This document shows, in pieces, positions 1-5,735 of a DNA stretch of 5,735 bases. The stretch covers positions 1 through 5,735 of the forward strand of contig JAJRQP010000074.1 of NCBI GenBank assembly GCA_024280195.1, written 5' to 3'. The stretch's first letter is position 1. Every line of letters begins with the position of its first letter. Under the pieces are notes generated by a model. That model had not been told where the DNA came from. It saw only the letters and a list, made by a program, of their open reading frames with translations, and did no database searches. The DNA comes from Bacteroidota bacterium. Its GTDB lineage: Bacteria; Bacteroidota; Bacteroidia; Flavobacteriales_D; Crocinitomicaceae. Made by a program: the position numbers and the translations under genes.

Positions 1-1587
1 AAAGCAGAAATCACTGCATTACTTACTGAAGGACAGAGCTTATTCTCTCAAGATAAATTAGAGAATTCAAAATCGAAATTTGAAGAAGTTTTAATTTTGG
101 AGAGTTCAAATTCAGTTGCCATTGCAAAAATTCAAGAGATTAATGCGAGACTACTTGCACAACAGCAAGAATTAGATAAGGATCAAGCATTCAATGATTT
201 GAAAGATGAAGGATATCGTCTTGCAGGGGTTGGAGAATTGGTGTCTGCAAAAAGTAAATTAGTTCAAGCAATTGCTATTAAACAAGACAATGCAGTGCAA
301 GCTAAAATCAAGGAAATTGAAGGACTTATTCAAGCAGAAAATGCAACTAAAAGTGTAGATGAGAGTTATGCAAGTCTTTTGGAAGAAGCTAATAGAAAAG
401 AAATTAGTCATGATTATGTAACTGCTATTTCAAAATATAACGAAGCACTAGTAATTAAACCAGGAGAATCATTCCCTCAGCAAAAAATCAATGAGTTAAA
501 AAATCTTTTGGAGAATGAAAAGGAAGCTAAAACCAATGAAGAGAAATACCTAAAATCTATGGATAGAGGGGATGACTTAATGACTCACAAAGATTATTTA
601 GGTGCAATTCAAGCGTATAACGAAGCTCTTTCTTTTAAGCCATCAGAGCAAGAGCCTGTAGACAAAGCAGCAGAGGCAGAGAGGTTAGAGAAGGCGAAAG
701 ATCAAGATTCTGACAAACAATACGAGAAAATAATTACGGTTGCTCAAAAGAAAATTAATTCAGCAGAATATGTTCGTGCAATTGAGTTATTGAACCGAGC
801 AAAAGGATTACGTCCAACTGATGATAGACCTCAAAAAATGTTGGATAAAATTATCATTCTTAAAAAGCAAGAGGCAGAGTTCATTGCTCTGATGAATGAA
901 GGGAATACTTTAGCTTCAAATAAGAAGTATCAGGATGCAATCACAAAATATGAAGCTGCAGGAAGAAAAAAACCAACAGCAATTGAACCAGATGAGAAAA
1001 TCGACGAAATGCGACGATTGATTGCTTCTTCGAATTCAGTGAATCAAAAAGATGTACTCTATACTGAGTATATGGAGAAAGGAAATTCTCAACTTCAATC
1101 CGATAAATATGTAGAATCATTGCTTCAATTTCAGAATGCATTATCTGCAAAGCCAGGCGATATAACTGCTCAGAATAAGATCAATGAGGTGCAACAAATT
1201 TTAGATGATATATCCAATCAAAAGAATGCTGAATTAGATTTGAAAAATCGTTTTGATGCACTGGTAAAAGTTGCAGATGGTTCATTCTCTGCTTCAGAAT
1301 ACGGAGAAGCGAGAGGTAAGTACGAGGAAGCTTTAGGCTTAATGCCAGGCAATTCTTATGTTGAGTCTCAAGTTAATGAATGCATAAAGCAACAAAGATT
1401 GGCAACCTCTGCTCAAGCGGAAAAAGAATACCAAAAAATAATCAAGGCAGCAGATAAGAATTTCAATAAAGAGAAATACGAGAAAGCAATTGATTATTAT
1501 ACACGTGCAATTGGTTTCAAGCCTGCGGATCCTTATCCAAAAGAAAAGTTAGCAGAGATTCAAGGGATATTGAATCCTGTCAGTGTT
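1..1587 (+). repeat. Nine tandem degenerate TPR-like units of about 50-63 codons
   Basis: Approximate units are 1-186, 187-363, 364-543, 544-717, 718-870, 871-1059, 1060-1248, 1249-1425 and 1426-1587. They were aligned by eye on the recurring core: an aromatic residue, usually Tyr, near the start of the second helix, then A-I-x-x-Y-x-x-A-L, then K-P or a variant. Examples are ISKYNEALVIKPGE, IQAYNEALSFKPSE, LLQFQNALSAKPGD and IDYYTRAIGFKPAD. Each core is followed by a charged segment that reads as an extra helix (KINELKNLL, KINEVQQIL, KLAEIQGIL). The period is therefore well above the 34 residues of a classical TPR. The units have diverged at protein level and are not DNA-level copies. The fifth is the shortest, and the fourth has lost the K-I-x-E-L pattern. 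The array probably extends upstream of the window. Confidence 0.7.
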
Positions 1588-3042
1588 GCATCAGCAGAAT
1601 TAGAAGATTTAGGGGATCCTTTTGATAGTTCTATTATGGATGGTTCATTCATTCTTGCAAAGGCAGAGGCAGAAAGAAAATCATTGAAAAAAACGAAGAT
1701 TGAGCGAAAGTATAAAGTAATACAAAATGAAGCAACTGCCAAAACGGTTGATAACATGTCGGATCATTACCAAACGTCGAATGATATTTACATGGCTTAT
1801 GAGCGTATTTCAATTGACGCAGGTGAAAATTATTTAAATCAAGATGAAATTGCAGCTGCATTGCGAAAAGCGAAGCTAGAATTAGAGAATGAAGATTCTC
1901 AAAATATTCAATACGAAAAAGCCGAAAACATTGCAGACCAATCAATTCTTTATCAAATTAATGAGGAGTCATTGATTGATTACGGCGAAAGAGAAGATGT
2001 TTACAGAGAGAACAGCGACTTAATGAAAAAAGTACAAACTTCTCACATGGATGCAAGATCAATTGATATTGCCGATGATTATTCTGCAAATATTCAATCA
2101 GATCAAGATTTGATTGAGATTAAGTCAAAATTTGATGACGGTATTGTCGAACGTTTTGAGGAAAGAGCAGAGGTTGCTGAGAATGTCAAAGTTATTCGAA
2201 AAATCGCACAACAAGCACATCAAGAAAGAGAATATAGTAACAATGAAGGATTAATTTCTGACCAAGTTGAATTGGATAAAATTGAAATTGCACAGGAAGA
2301 GCAGGCTAAAATTGAAAGTATTTATGCATCTGATAACAACGAAGTTTTAAAAACAGGTCTAAAAGAATTAGCAGAAGCGCATGACAATGAATTGTATCGT
2401 GAAACGAGTAAATATAGAGACAATAAAATAGCGATTGATGATGAGGTAAAAACTAATTCAGAAATTGTTGAAATGGAAAATAAAGCACATGCTGAAAAAG
2501 TGAAGTATATTGAAAGAATGGACAAAAAAGCAACCATTCAAACAGTTGCGGCATTGGAAGGAGATTTACAAGAAAGATTGAATGCTCGTAAAGGAATTCA
2601 TGATGTGTATGCAAATGTTAGTGAGAATACGAGAGAAGAAGTTGTGAAATTAGAAAGTAATAATGAAGATTTAAAGGAGGTTAACAAAACAGTTACTGCT
2701 AAAGAATCTGCAAATAACATTGGTAAGAAAGAAGATTTATACGCGGCACAAACGAAACTAAATAAAGTAACCGATAAACAAAAAGATAAACCAATTATTG
2801 GAAATGCTCTCGGAGAAGAATATCCTGAAGGAGTTTCTCAAGAGTCATTTACTAAAAGCGATCAAGACGGTTTAGTGACTACAATTATTACACGTAGGGT
2901 TGTGGTGATTGAAGGGCATGCAAATGTTTACGTTAGAACGCAATCTTTACATGGAATTACATACAGCAAAAATGGAAAACCTAGTCTATCAAGTACTTGG
3001 AACAAAGAAACGCAAGGTCCTGACTTGGAGCGTCATTTTTAG
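1..3042 (+). CDS. Large TPR-like repeat protein with charged helical region and conserved C-terminal module (5'-partial)
   Basis: The reading frame is open from the first base, so the start lies upstream; a TTG at 97 is internal, because the repeat pattern continues before it. 1013 residues are visible. Residues 1-529 hold nine degenerate TPR-like units, each with a core like Y-x-x-A-I-x-x-Y-x-x-A-L-x-x-K-P followed by K-I-x-E-I/L. Residues about 532-938 are rich in Glu, Lys, Asp and Asn and probably helical. Residues 939-1013 form a separate, more beta-like module (YPEGVSQE, TRRVVVIEG, ITYSKNG) ending in two tandem TAG stops. TPR-type repeats usually bind proteins or act as scaffolds; I infer a structural or envelope role, but no catalytic motif is visible. 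Location is unknown because the N-terminus, including any signal peptide, is missing. The 3' end overlaps apbE by 71 nt. That this is a real gene is near certain; its function is not known to me. Confidence 0.6.
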   Translation, partial: KAEITALLTEGQSLFSQDKLENSKSKFEEVLILESSNSVAIAKIQEINARLLAQQQELDKDQAFNDLKDEGYRLAGVGELVSAKSKLVQAIAIKQDNAVQAKIKEIEGLIQAENATKSVDESYASLLEEANRKEISHDYVTAISKYNEALVIKPGESFPQQKINELKNLLENEKEAKTNEEKYLKSMDRGDDLMTHKDYLGAIQAYNEALSFKPSEQEPVDKAAEAERLEKAKDQDSDKQYEKIITVAQKKINSAEYVRAIELLNRAKGLRPTDDRPQKMLDKIIILKKQEAEFIALMNEGNTLASNKKYQDAITKYEAAGRKKPTAIEPDEKIDEMRRLIASSNSVNQKDVLYTEYMEKGNSQLQSDKYVESLLQFQNALSAKPGDITAQNKINEVQQILDDISNQKNAELDLKNRFDALVKVADGSFSASEYGEARGKYEEALGLMPGNSYVESQVNECIKQQRLATSAQAEKEYQKIIKAADKNFNKEKYEKAIDYYTRAIGFKPADPYPKEKLAEIQGILNPVSVASAELEDLGDPFDSSIMDGSFILAKAEAERKSLKKTKIERKYKVIQNEATAKTVDNMSDHYQTSNDIYMAYERISIDAGENYLNQDEIAAALRKAKLELENEDSQNIQYEKAENIADQSILYQINEESLIDYGEREDVYRENSDLMKKVQTSHMDARSIDIADDYSANIQSDQDLIEIKSKFDDGIVERFEERAEVAENVKVIRKIAQQAHQEREYSNNEGLISDQVELDKIEIAQEEQAKIESIYASDNNEVLKTGLKELAEAHDNELYRETSKYRDNKIAIDDEVKTNSEIVEMENKAHAEKVKYIERMDKKATIQTVAALEGDLQERLNARKGIHDVYANVSENTREEVVKLESNNEDLKEVNKTVTAKESANNIGKKEDLYAAQTKLNKVTDKQKDKPIIGNALGEEYPEGVSQESFTKSDQDGLVTTIITRRVVVIEGHANVYVRTQSLHGITYSKNGKPSLSSTWNKETQGPDLERHF
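1594..2814 (+). other. Region coding for a long charged, proline-free, probably helical segment
   Basis: This is the part of the large repeat protein between the TPR-like array and the C-terminal module, about 407 residues. Reading through it, I find no Cys and no Trp, and no Pro between the GDPFD near its start and the DKPIIG near its end, a run of 390 residues. Glu, Lys, Asp, Asn, Ala and Ile dominate. That composition fits an extended helical rod or coiled coil, although I did not see a clean unbroken heptad. Acidic-x-(Ile/Val/Leu)-Tyr motifs recur (NDIY, EDVY, ESIY, HDVY, EDLY) without a fixed spacing. The function is unknown. Confidence 0.55.
2815..3039 (+). other. C-terminal module of about 75 residues in the large repeat protein
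   Basis: The composition changes sharply here from charged helical sequence to alternating hydrophobic sequence that looks like beta strands: TTIITRRVVVIEG, ANVYVRTQ, ITYSKNG, then STWNKETQ. From memory, similar endings (RRVVV, NVY, a Tyr-x-Lys-Asn-Gly motif, Trp-x-x-Glu-Thr) close several large proteins of Flavobacteriales, so I infer a conserved terminal domain, possibly for attachment or assembly. It lacks features I would need to call it a type IX secretion signal, and I do not assign it to a named family. The last 71 nt of the gene also encode the signal peptide of apbE in the +1-shifted frame. Confidence 0.5.
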
Positions 3043-4054
3043 TAGCCTTCTTTTATTTTCTTGTTCTGAGCAAACAATAACAACGTCTTCTCACGTAGAA
3101 ATTTACGGAGAAACACAAGGGACAACTTACTCGATTATCCTGGCAGAAGAAGGATCGCCAATTACAAAAAAGCAAATTGATTCTATTTTTTCAGCATTTG
3201 ACTTATCACTTTCAACCTATGTTGAAGGTTCCGTAATTTCCCAAATCAATCGTTCTGAGAGTAAGTTGAATATCCTTGACAAGAATCATTTTTATCGAGA
3301 ATGCTATCAATTGAGCCAAGACATTTACTCAAAAACGAATGGTTTTTTCGATCCGTCAGTTTTTCCTTTGGTAAAAGGTTGGGGCTTTATGAATCACATG
3401 GATTCTCCACTTTCAAAAAATGAAGTTGATTCCATTCTTACTTTTGTTTCCTTTGAAAAAGAACGCTTTCATCAAGTTGAATTTAAAGGTGATTCTATTT
3501 TCTTTGAAAAGTCCAATCCGAATTTTAAAATTGATTTCAATGCAATTGCGCAAGGTCAATCGGTTGATGTAATAGCTGACTATCTAAAAAGCAAAGGGTA
3601 TGCTAATTTCTATGTTGAAGTTGGTGGAGAACTCAAGATTAGCGGATTCAATCGAGAAGGAGTAAAATGGAAAATAGGAATTGATTCTCCAAAAGAAAAT
3701 TTAGAACATCGAGAATTGGAAAATATTCTTCATTTGACAAATGCTTCAATTGCAACAAGTGGAAACTATCGTAAATTCTATGTAAAAGATGGTGTAAAGT
3801 ATGCTCATTCTCTTAATCCGAAAACTGGTTTTCCTGTTCAGCATTCTCTATTAAGTGTCACTGTGATTGCAGAAGATTGCGCAACGGCAGATGGCTATGC
3901 TACAGCCTTTATGGTAATGGGAAAAGAAGCAACATTGGATTTTGTAAAAAACAATTCTGAAGAAAATTTAGAAGTTTATTTGTTATCTGCTGTTGAGAAT
4001 GATTCTATTGCCAGAGAAATGTCAGCAGGATTCTCAAAATTCTTACAAGAATAA
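2972..4054 (+). CDS. apbE: FAD:protein FMN transferase (ApbE family), predicted lipoprotein
   Basis: ApbE moves FMN from FAD onto a Thr or Ser of target proteins such as NqrB/NqrC and RnfG/RnfD, using Mg2+. With the start at 2972 the protein has 360 residues, close to the family's usual length. Residues 1-31 form a signal peptide: basic KKRK at 12-15, hydrophobic core, and lipobox-like LLFSC with Cys31 as the likely lipidated residue. ETQGTTYSI (47-55) is the N-terminal family motif. DFNAIAQG (188-195), VEVGGE (215-220), ATSGNYRKF (261-269), AHSLNPKTG (278-286) and TADGYATA (305-312) follow in family order. Asp307 and Thr311 match the Mg2+-binding pair. The ATG at 2972 has an A-rich stretch before it; ATG 2951 is an alternative. 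A start beyond the upstream gene would remove the signal peptide. No flavoprotein target is in view. Confidence 0.95.
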   Translation: MENLVYQVLGTKKRKVLTWSVIFSSLLLFSCSEQTITTSSHVEIYGETQGTTYSIILAEEGSPITKKQIDSIFSAFDLSLSTYVEGSVISQINRSESKLNILDKNHFYRECYQLSQDIYSKTNGFFDPSVFPLVKGWGFMNHMDSPLSKNEVDSILTFVSFEKERFHQVEFKGDSIFFEKSNPNFKIDFNAIAQGQSVDVIADYLKSKGYANFYVEVGGELKISGFNREGVKWKIGIDSPKENLEHRELENILHLTNASIATSGNYRKFYVKDGVKYAHSLNPKTGFPVQHSLLSVTVIAEDCATADGYATAFMVMGKEATLDFVKNNSEENLEVYLLSAVENDSIAREMSAGFSKFLQE

Positions 4055-4093
4055 CTTTATTAAGTATCAAATTGTGCGTAAGTATTGATTCGA

Positions 4094-4119
4094 TTGTTTT
4101 TAGATCAAAATTATTCTTG
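4094..4119 (+). promoter_or_regulatory. Weak candidate Bacteroidota-type promoter
   Basis: The only sizeable gap between complete genes (4055-4131, 77 nt) separates apbE from the next gene. It contains TATTCTTG at 4112-4119, one mismatch from the Bacteroidota -7 element TAnnTTTG. A TTG lies upstream at 4094-4096 with a 15-nt spacer, shorter than usual; another TTG at 4085-4087 gives 24 nt. Use of this element would give a very short leader before the ATG at 4132. The gap has no convincing hairpin terminator. The match is weak and could be chance in AT-rich DNA. Confidence 0.2.
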
Positions 4120-4131
4120 TAATTTCATTGT

Positions 4132-4509
4132 ATGGATGAAATTAAATCTAGTTTTTTGGCAAGAGCAATTGTTATTGGGGTAATGATACTGTTCAGTTTC
4201 TTTATTATCAGTCATTATTGGATGTTATCTCCCGACGATTCTGTGACTCAAATCCCCAGAACTTTGTTGTTAGTTGTTTTCGGCTATATATTGTTTCAAA
4301 TTCTTAAACGATTTTTGTTTCAAAAGAAAAACTGGTGGGACTGGTTGTACTACATAGGTCTAATTAGCATTGTTGTTCCAGTTTATTTTGGAGAAGATGC
4401 TAACATCAGTACAATGTATTCATTGGCGAAATTTGGCGTGTTATTTTTATTGGTTCCATTATTGCTCGATGCAATTCAATTAGTGAATGAGAAAAAAATA
4501 AAGTCATGA
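4132..4509 (+). CDS. Small four-helix membrane protein of unknown function
   Basis: I do not recognise a family for this 125-residue protein. It has four clear hydrophobic segments at about residues 10-28, 44-62, 69-86 and 96-116. Charge distribution fits both ends in the cytoplasm: Lys5 and Arg11 precede or begin the first helix, KRFLFQKK lies between helices 2 and 3, and EKKIK ends the protein. The loops SPDDSVTQIP and FGEDANIST would then face the periplasm. No cysteine, heme-ligand pattern or catalytic motif is visible. The ATG at 4132 gives an N-terminus that fits directly with the first helix. The stop overlaps the start of the thioredoxin-like gene in an ATGA (4506-4509), implying translational coupling and perhaps a shared task in the envelope. 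It is probably a real gene because of this tight packing and the coherent topology. Confidence 0.7.
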   Translation: MDEIKSSFLARAIVIGVMILFSFFIISHYWMLSPDDSVTQIPRTLLLVVFGYILFQILKRFLFQKKNWWDWLYYIGLISIVVPVYFGEDANISTMYSLAKFGVLFLLVPLLLDAIQLVNEKKIKS

Positions 4510-5048
4510 GGAAAATAATTTTTGGAGTATTAGCAGTAAGTATCACGCTCGTCGTTTTGTCATTTAGAAGCGAGAAAGGTGGAGAAGAGAAAATCAATTG
4601 GATGTCTTGGGAAGAAGCAGTGATTCTTTCGGAAGAGAACCCCAAACGAATATTCATTGACGTTTATACGGAATGGTGTGGTTGGTGCAAGAGAATGGAC
4701 AAAACAACTTTCTCGGATAAAGAAGTGGCAACATTTATGAACAAAAACTTCTACGCTGTAAAGCTAGATGCAGAACAAAAAGAAGACATTATTTTTCAAA
4801 ATAATACGTTCAAATTTCTTCCAGATGCTGGGAGAAGAGGTGTTCATGAATTGGCCAAAGCATTGCTAGATGGAAAAATGAGTTATCCTTCGATTGTTTA
4901 TATGGATGAGCAGTTCAGAAGAATTACTATTTCTGCAGGATACAAAGATGCTAAGGGAATTATGCCCGAGTTGAAATATGTGGGAGAAGGGATTTATGAA
5001 AAAATGACTTGGCAAGATTATTATCAGTCACTTAATTTGGAGAAATAA
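4506..5048 (+). CDS. Exported thioredoxin-fold protein with CGWC active site
   Basis: The 180-residue protein begins with a hydrophobic segment (residues 4-19, after MRK) that acts as a signal peptide or membrane anchor; no lipobox Cys follows. The thioredoxin-like domain starts near residue 33. FIDVYTEWCGWCKRMDKTTF gives the beta strand and a C-x-x-C redox pair at Cys58 and Cys61. SYPS with Pro128 is the likely cis-proline loop facing the active site. The WCGWCKxM-(D/E)-xxxF form resembles the Thioredoxin_7/DUF255-type group rather than classical WCGPC thioredoxins. A periplasm-facing thiol-disulfide role, such as reduction, isomerisation or cytochrome maturation, is inferred; the substrate is unknown. 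About 50 residues after the cis-proline (including GRRG before it and the KYVGEGIYEKMTW tail) fit the Bacteroidota versions I recall. The gene overlaps its upstream neighbour by 4 nt and lies 3 nt before mpl. Confidence 0.85.
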   Translation: MRKIIFGVLAVSITLVVLSFRSEKGGEEKINWMSWEEAVILSEENPKRIFIDVYTEWCGWCKRMDKTTFSDKEVATFMNKNFYAVKLDAEQKEDIIFQNNTFKFLPDAGRRGVHELAKALLDGKMSYPSIVYMDEQFRRITISAGYKDAKGIMPELKYVGEGIYEKMTWQDYYQSLNLEK

Positions 5049-5051
5049 ACA

Positions 5052-5735
5052 ATGAGTAATTCAAAAAGAGTTCATTTTATTGCAATTGGCGGTAGTGCCA
5101 TGCATAATTTGGCAATTGCATTGAGTAGAAAAGGTTTTTTAGTGACGGGTTCAGATGATGAGATATTTGAACCATCGAAATCACGTTTGAATAAACAAGG
5201 AATTCTACCCGGTCAGTTAGGATGGAATGCGGAGAATATTGATGAGAATATAGAAGCAATCATCCTTGGAATGCATGCAAGAGAAGATAATCCTGAATTG
5301 CTTCGGGCAAAAGAATTGAATCTACCTATTTATTCTTATCCAGAGTATTTATACGAGCAAAGTAAGAACAAAAAAAGAATCGTAATTGGAGGCTCTCACG
5401 GAAAAACAACAATTACCTCTATGATTTTACATGCCGTAAATGAATTGGGAATTGACGTTGATTACATGGTTGGTGCTCAATTGGAAGGATATGACTGCAT
5501 GGTTAAGCTTACCGATTCTGCCGAAATAATGCTTTTGGAAGGTGATGAATATTTAAGTTCTCCCATAGATAGGCGTCCAAAATTCCATTTGTATAAACCA
5601 AATGTTGCCATTATTAGTGGAATAGCATGGGATCACATCAACGTTTTTCCAACTTTTGACAATTACGTGGATCAGTTTAGAATTTTTTGTTCTCTAATTG
5701 AGAAAGACGGTGTCTTGGTTTATAATACAGAGGAC
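5052..5735 (+). CDS. mpl: UDP-N-acetylmuramate:L-Ala-gamma-D-Glu-meso-DAP ligase, Mpl-type Mur ligase (3'-partial)
   Basis: Mpl joins recycled murein tripeptide to UDP-MurNAc with ATP in the cytoplasm, returning it to peptidoglycan synthesis. 228 residues are visible, about half of the usual 450 or so; the window edge cuts the rest. Residues 7-36 form the N-terminal Rossmann-like domain with HFIAIGGSAMHNLAIAL and VTGSDDE. GGSHGKTT (113-120) is the ATP-binding P-loop with Lys118. EGDEYLSSPID (163-173) and AWDHINVFPTFDNY (192-205) are central-domain motifs, with Glu163 and His195 at positions expected for metal or substrate contacts. The N-terminal motif differs from the GIGGIGMSALA style of MurC and matches the Mpl form I recall from Bacteroidota, so mpl is preferred over murC. 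The ATG at 5052 follows the thioredoxin stop by 3 nt and has an A-rich upstream stretch, so the gene is probably cotranscribed with it. Confidence 0.9.
   Translation, partial: MSNSKRVHFIAIGGSAMHNLAIALSRKGFLVTGSDDEIFEPSKSRLNKQGILPGQLGWNAENIDENIEAIILGMHAREDNPELLRAKELNLPIYSYPEYLYEQSKNKKRIVIGGSHGKTTITSMILHAVNELGIDVDYMVGAQLEGYDCMVKLTDSAEIMLLEGDEYLSSPIDRRPKFHLYKPNVAIISGIAWDHINVFPTFDNYVDQFRIFCSLIEKDGVLVYNTED

Noticed and set aside
97..99. TTG as the start of the large repeat protein
   Set aside because: The same frame is open back to base 1, and the codons before 97 already encode a TPR-like unit (EGQSLFSQDKLENSKSKFEEV), so the gene begins upstream of the window.
941..2537. Several minus-strand open frames of 65-98 codons inside the large repeat gene
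   Set aside because: They lie opposite a strongly patterned coding sequence, and their products are low-complexity, hydrophobic Leu/Phe/Ser-rich translations of Lys/Glu-rich codons, as expected for antisense shadows.
2909..2971. Longer ApbE N-terminus from TTG 2909 or the ATGs at 2918, 2924 and 2951
   Set aside because: These would put 7 to 21 more residues before an already long n-region of the signal peptide and increase the overlap with the upstream gene. ATG 2972 has the best A-rich upstream stretch, although ATG 2951 cannot be excluded.
3065..3076. Surface-export signal after the ApbE lipobox Cys
   Set aside because: The residues after Cys31 (SEQT) include only one acidic residue and do not form the clear Lys/Asp/Glu-rich pattern known for surface-exported Bacteroidota lipoproteins, so a periplasm-facing location is the simpler reading.
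4055..4131. Rho-independent terminator or small RNA after apbE
   Set aside because: I found no GC-rich stem followed by a T run in the 77-nt gap; the T-rich stretches there have no hairpin before them.
4406..4657. Minus-strand open frame of 83 codons over the membrane-protein/thioredoxin junction
   Set aside because: It lies across two well-supported coupled genes on the other strand and shows no recognisable motif.
5077..5259. Minus-strand open frame of 60 codons inside mpl
   Set aside because: It lies opposite the conserved N-terminal domain of the Mur ligase, which explains the sequence fully.

Overview
This AT-rich window holds five genes, all on the + strand, and has no RNA gene, mobile element or CRISPR array that I can see. 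It looks like chromosomal DNA from a member of the Bacteroidota, most likely order Flavobacteriales (perhaps near Fluviicola/Crocinitomicaceae). The reasons are the Bacteroidota form of the Mpl murein-tripeptide ligase, start codons preceded by A-rich stretches rather than strong Shine-Dalgarno sequences, an ApbE of the lipoprotein type, and a large Lys/Glu-rich TPR-like repeat protein whose C-terminal module resembles proteins I associate with this order. The assignment rests on recalled family resemblance, not on a search.

Region 1 (1-3042) is the 3' part of a very large gene whose start lies before the window. It encodes at least nine TPR-like units of about 50-63 residues, then about 400 residues of highly charged, nearly proline-free and probably helical sequence, then a compact C-terminal module of about 75 residues. 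Region 2 (2972-4054) is apbE, a FAD:protein FMN transferase predicted to be a lipoprotein. Its start lies inside the end of the repeat-protein gene in another frame, an overlap of 71 nt. A 77-nt gap follows. Region 3 (4132-4509) is a small four-helix membrane protein I do not recognise. Region 4 (4506-5048) is an exported or membrane-anchored thioredoxin-fold protein with a CGWC site, joined to the previous gene by an ATGA overlap. Region 5 (5052 to the end) is the N-terminal half of mpl, 3 nt behind the thioredoxin gene and cut by the window edge.

The spacing suggests two transcription units: repeat protein-apbE, and membrane protein-thioredoxin-mpl. The common theme is the cell envelope: covalent flavinylation of exported or membrane proteins, periplasmic thiol chemistry and peptidoglycan recycling. 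No shared pathway can be shown from the sequence. I found no clearly new system. The points most worth a second look are the architecture of the large repeat protein, the out-of-frame overlap with the apbE signal peptide, and the unrecognised membrane protein coupled to the thioredoxin.
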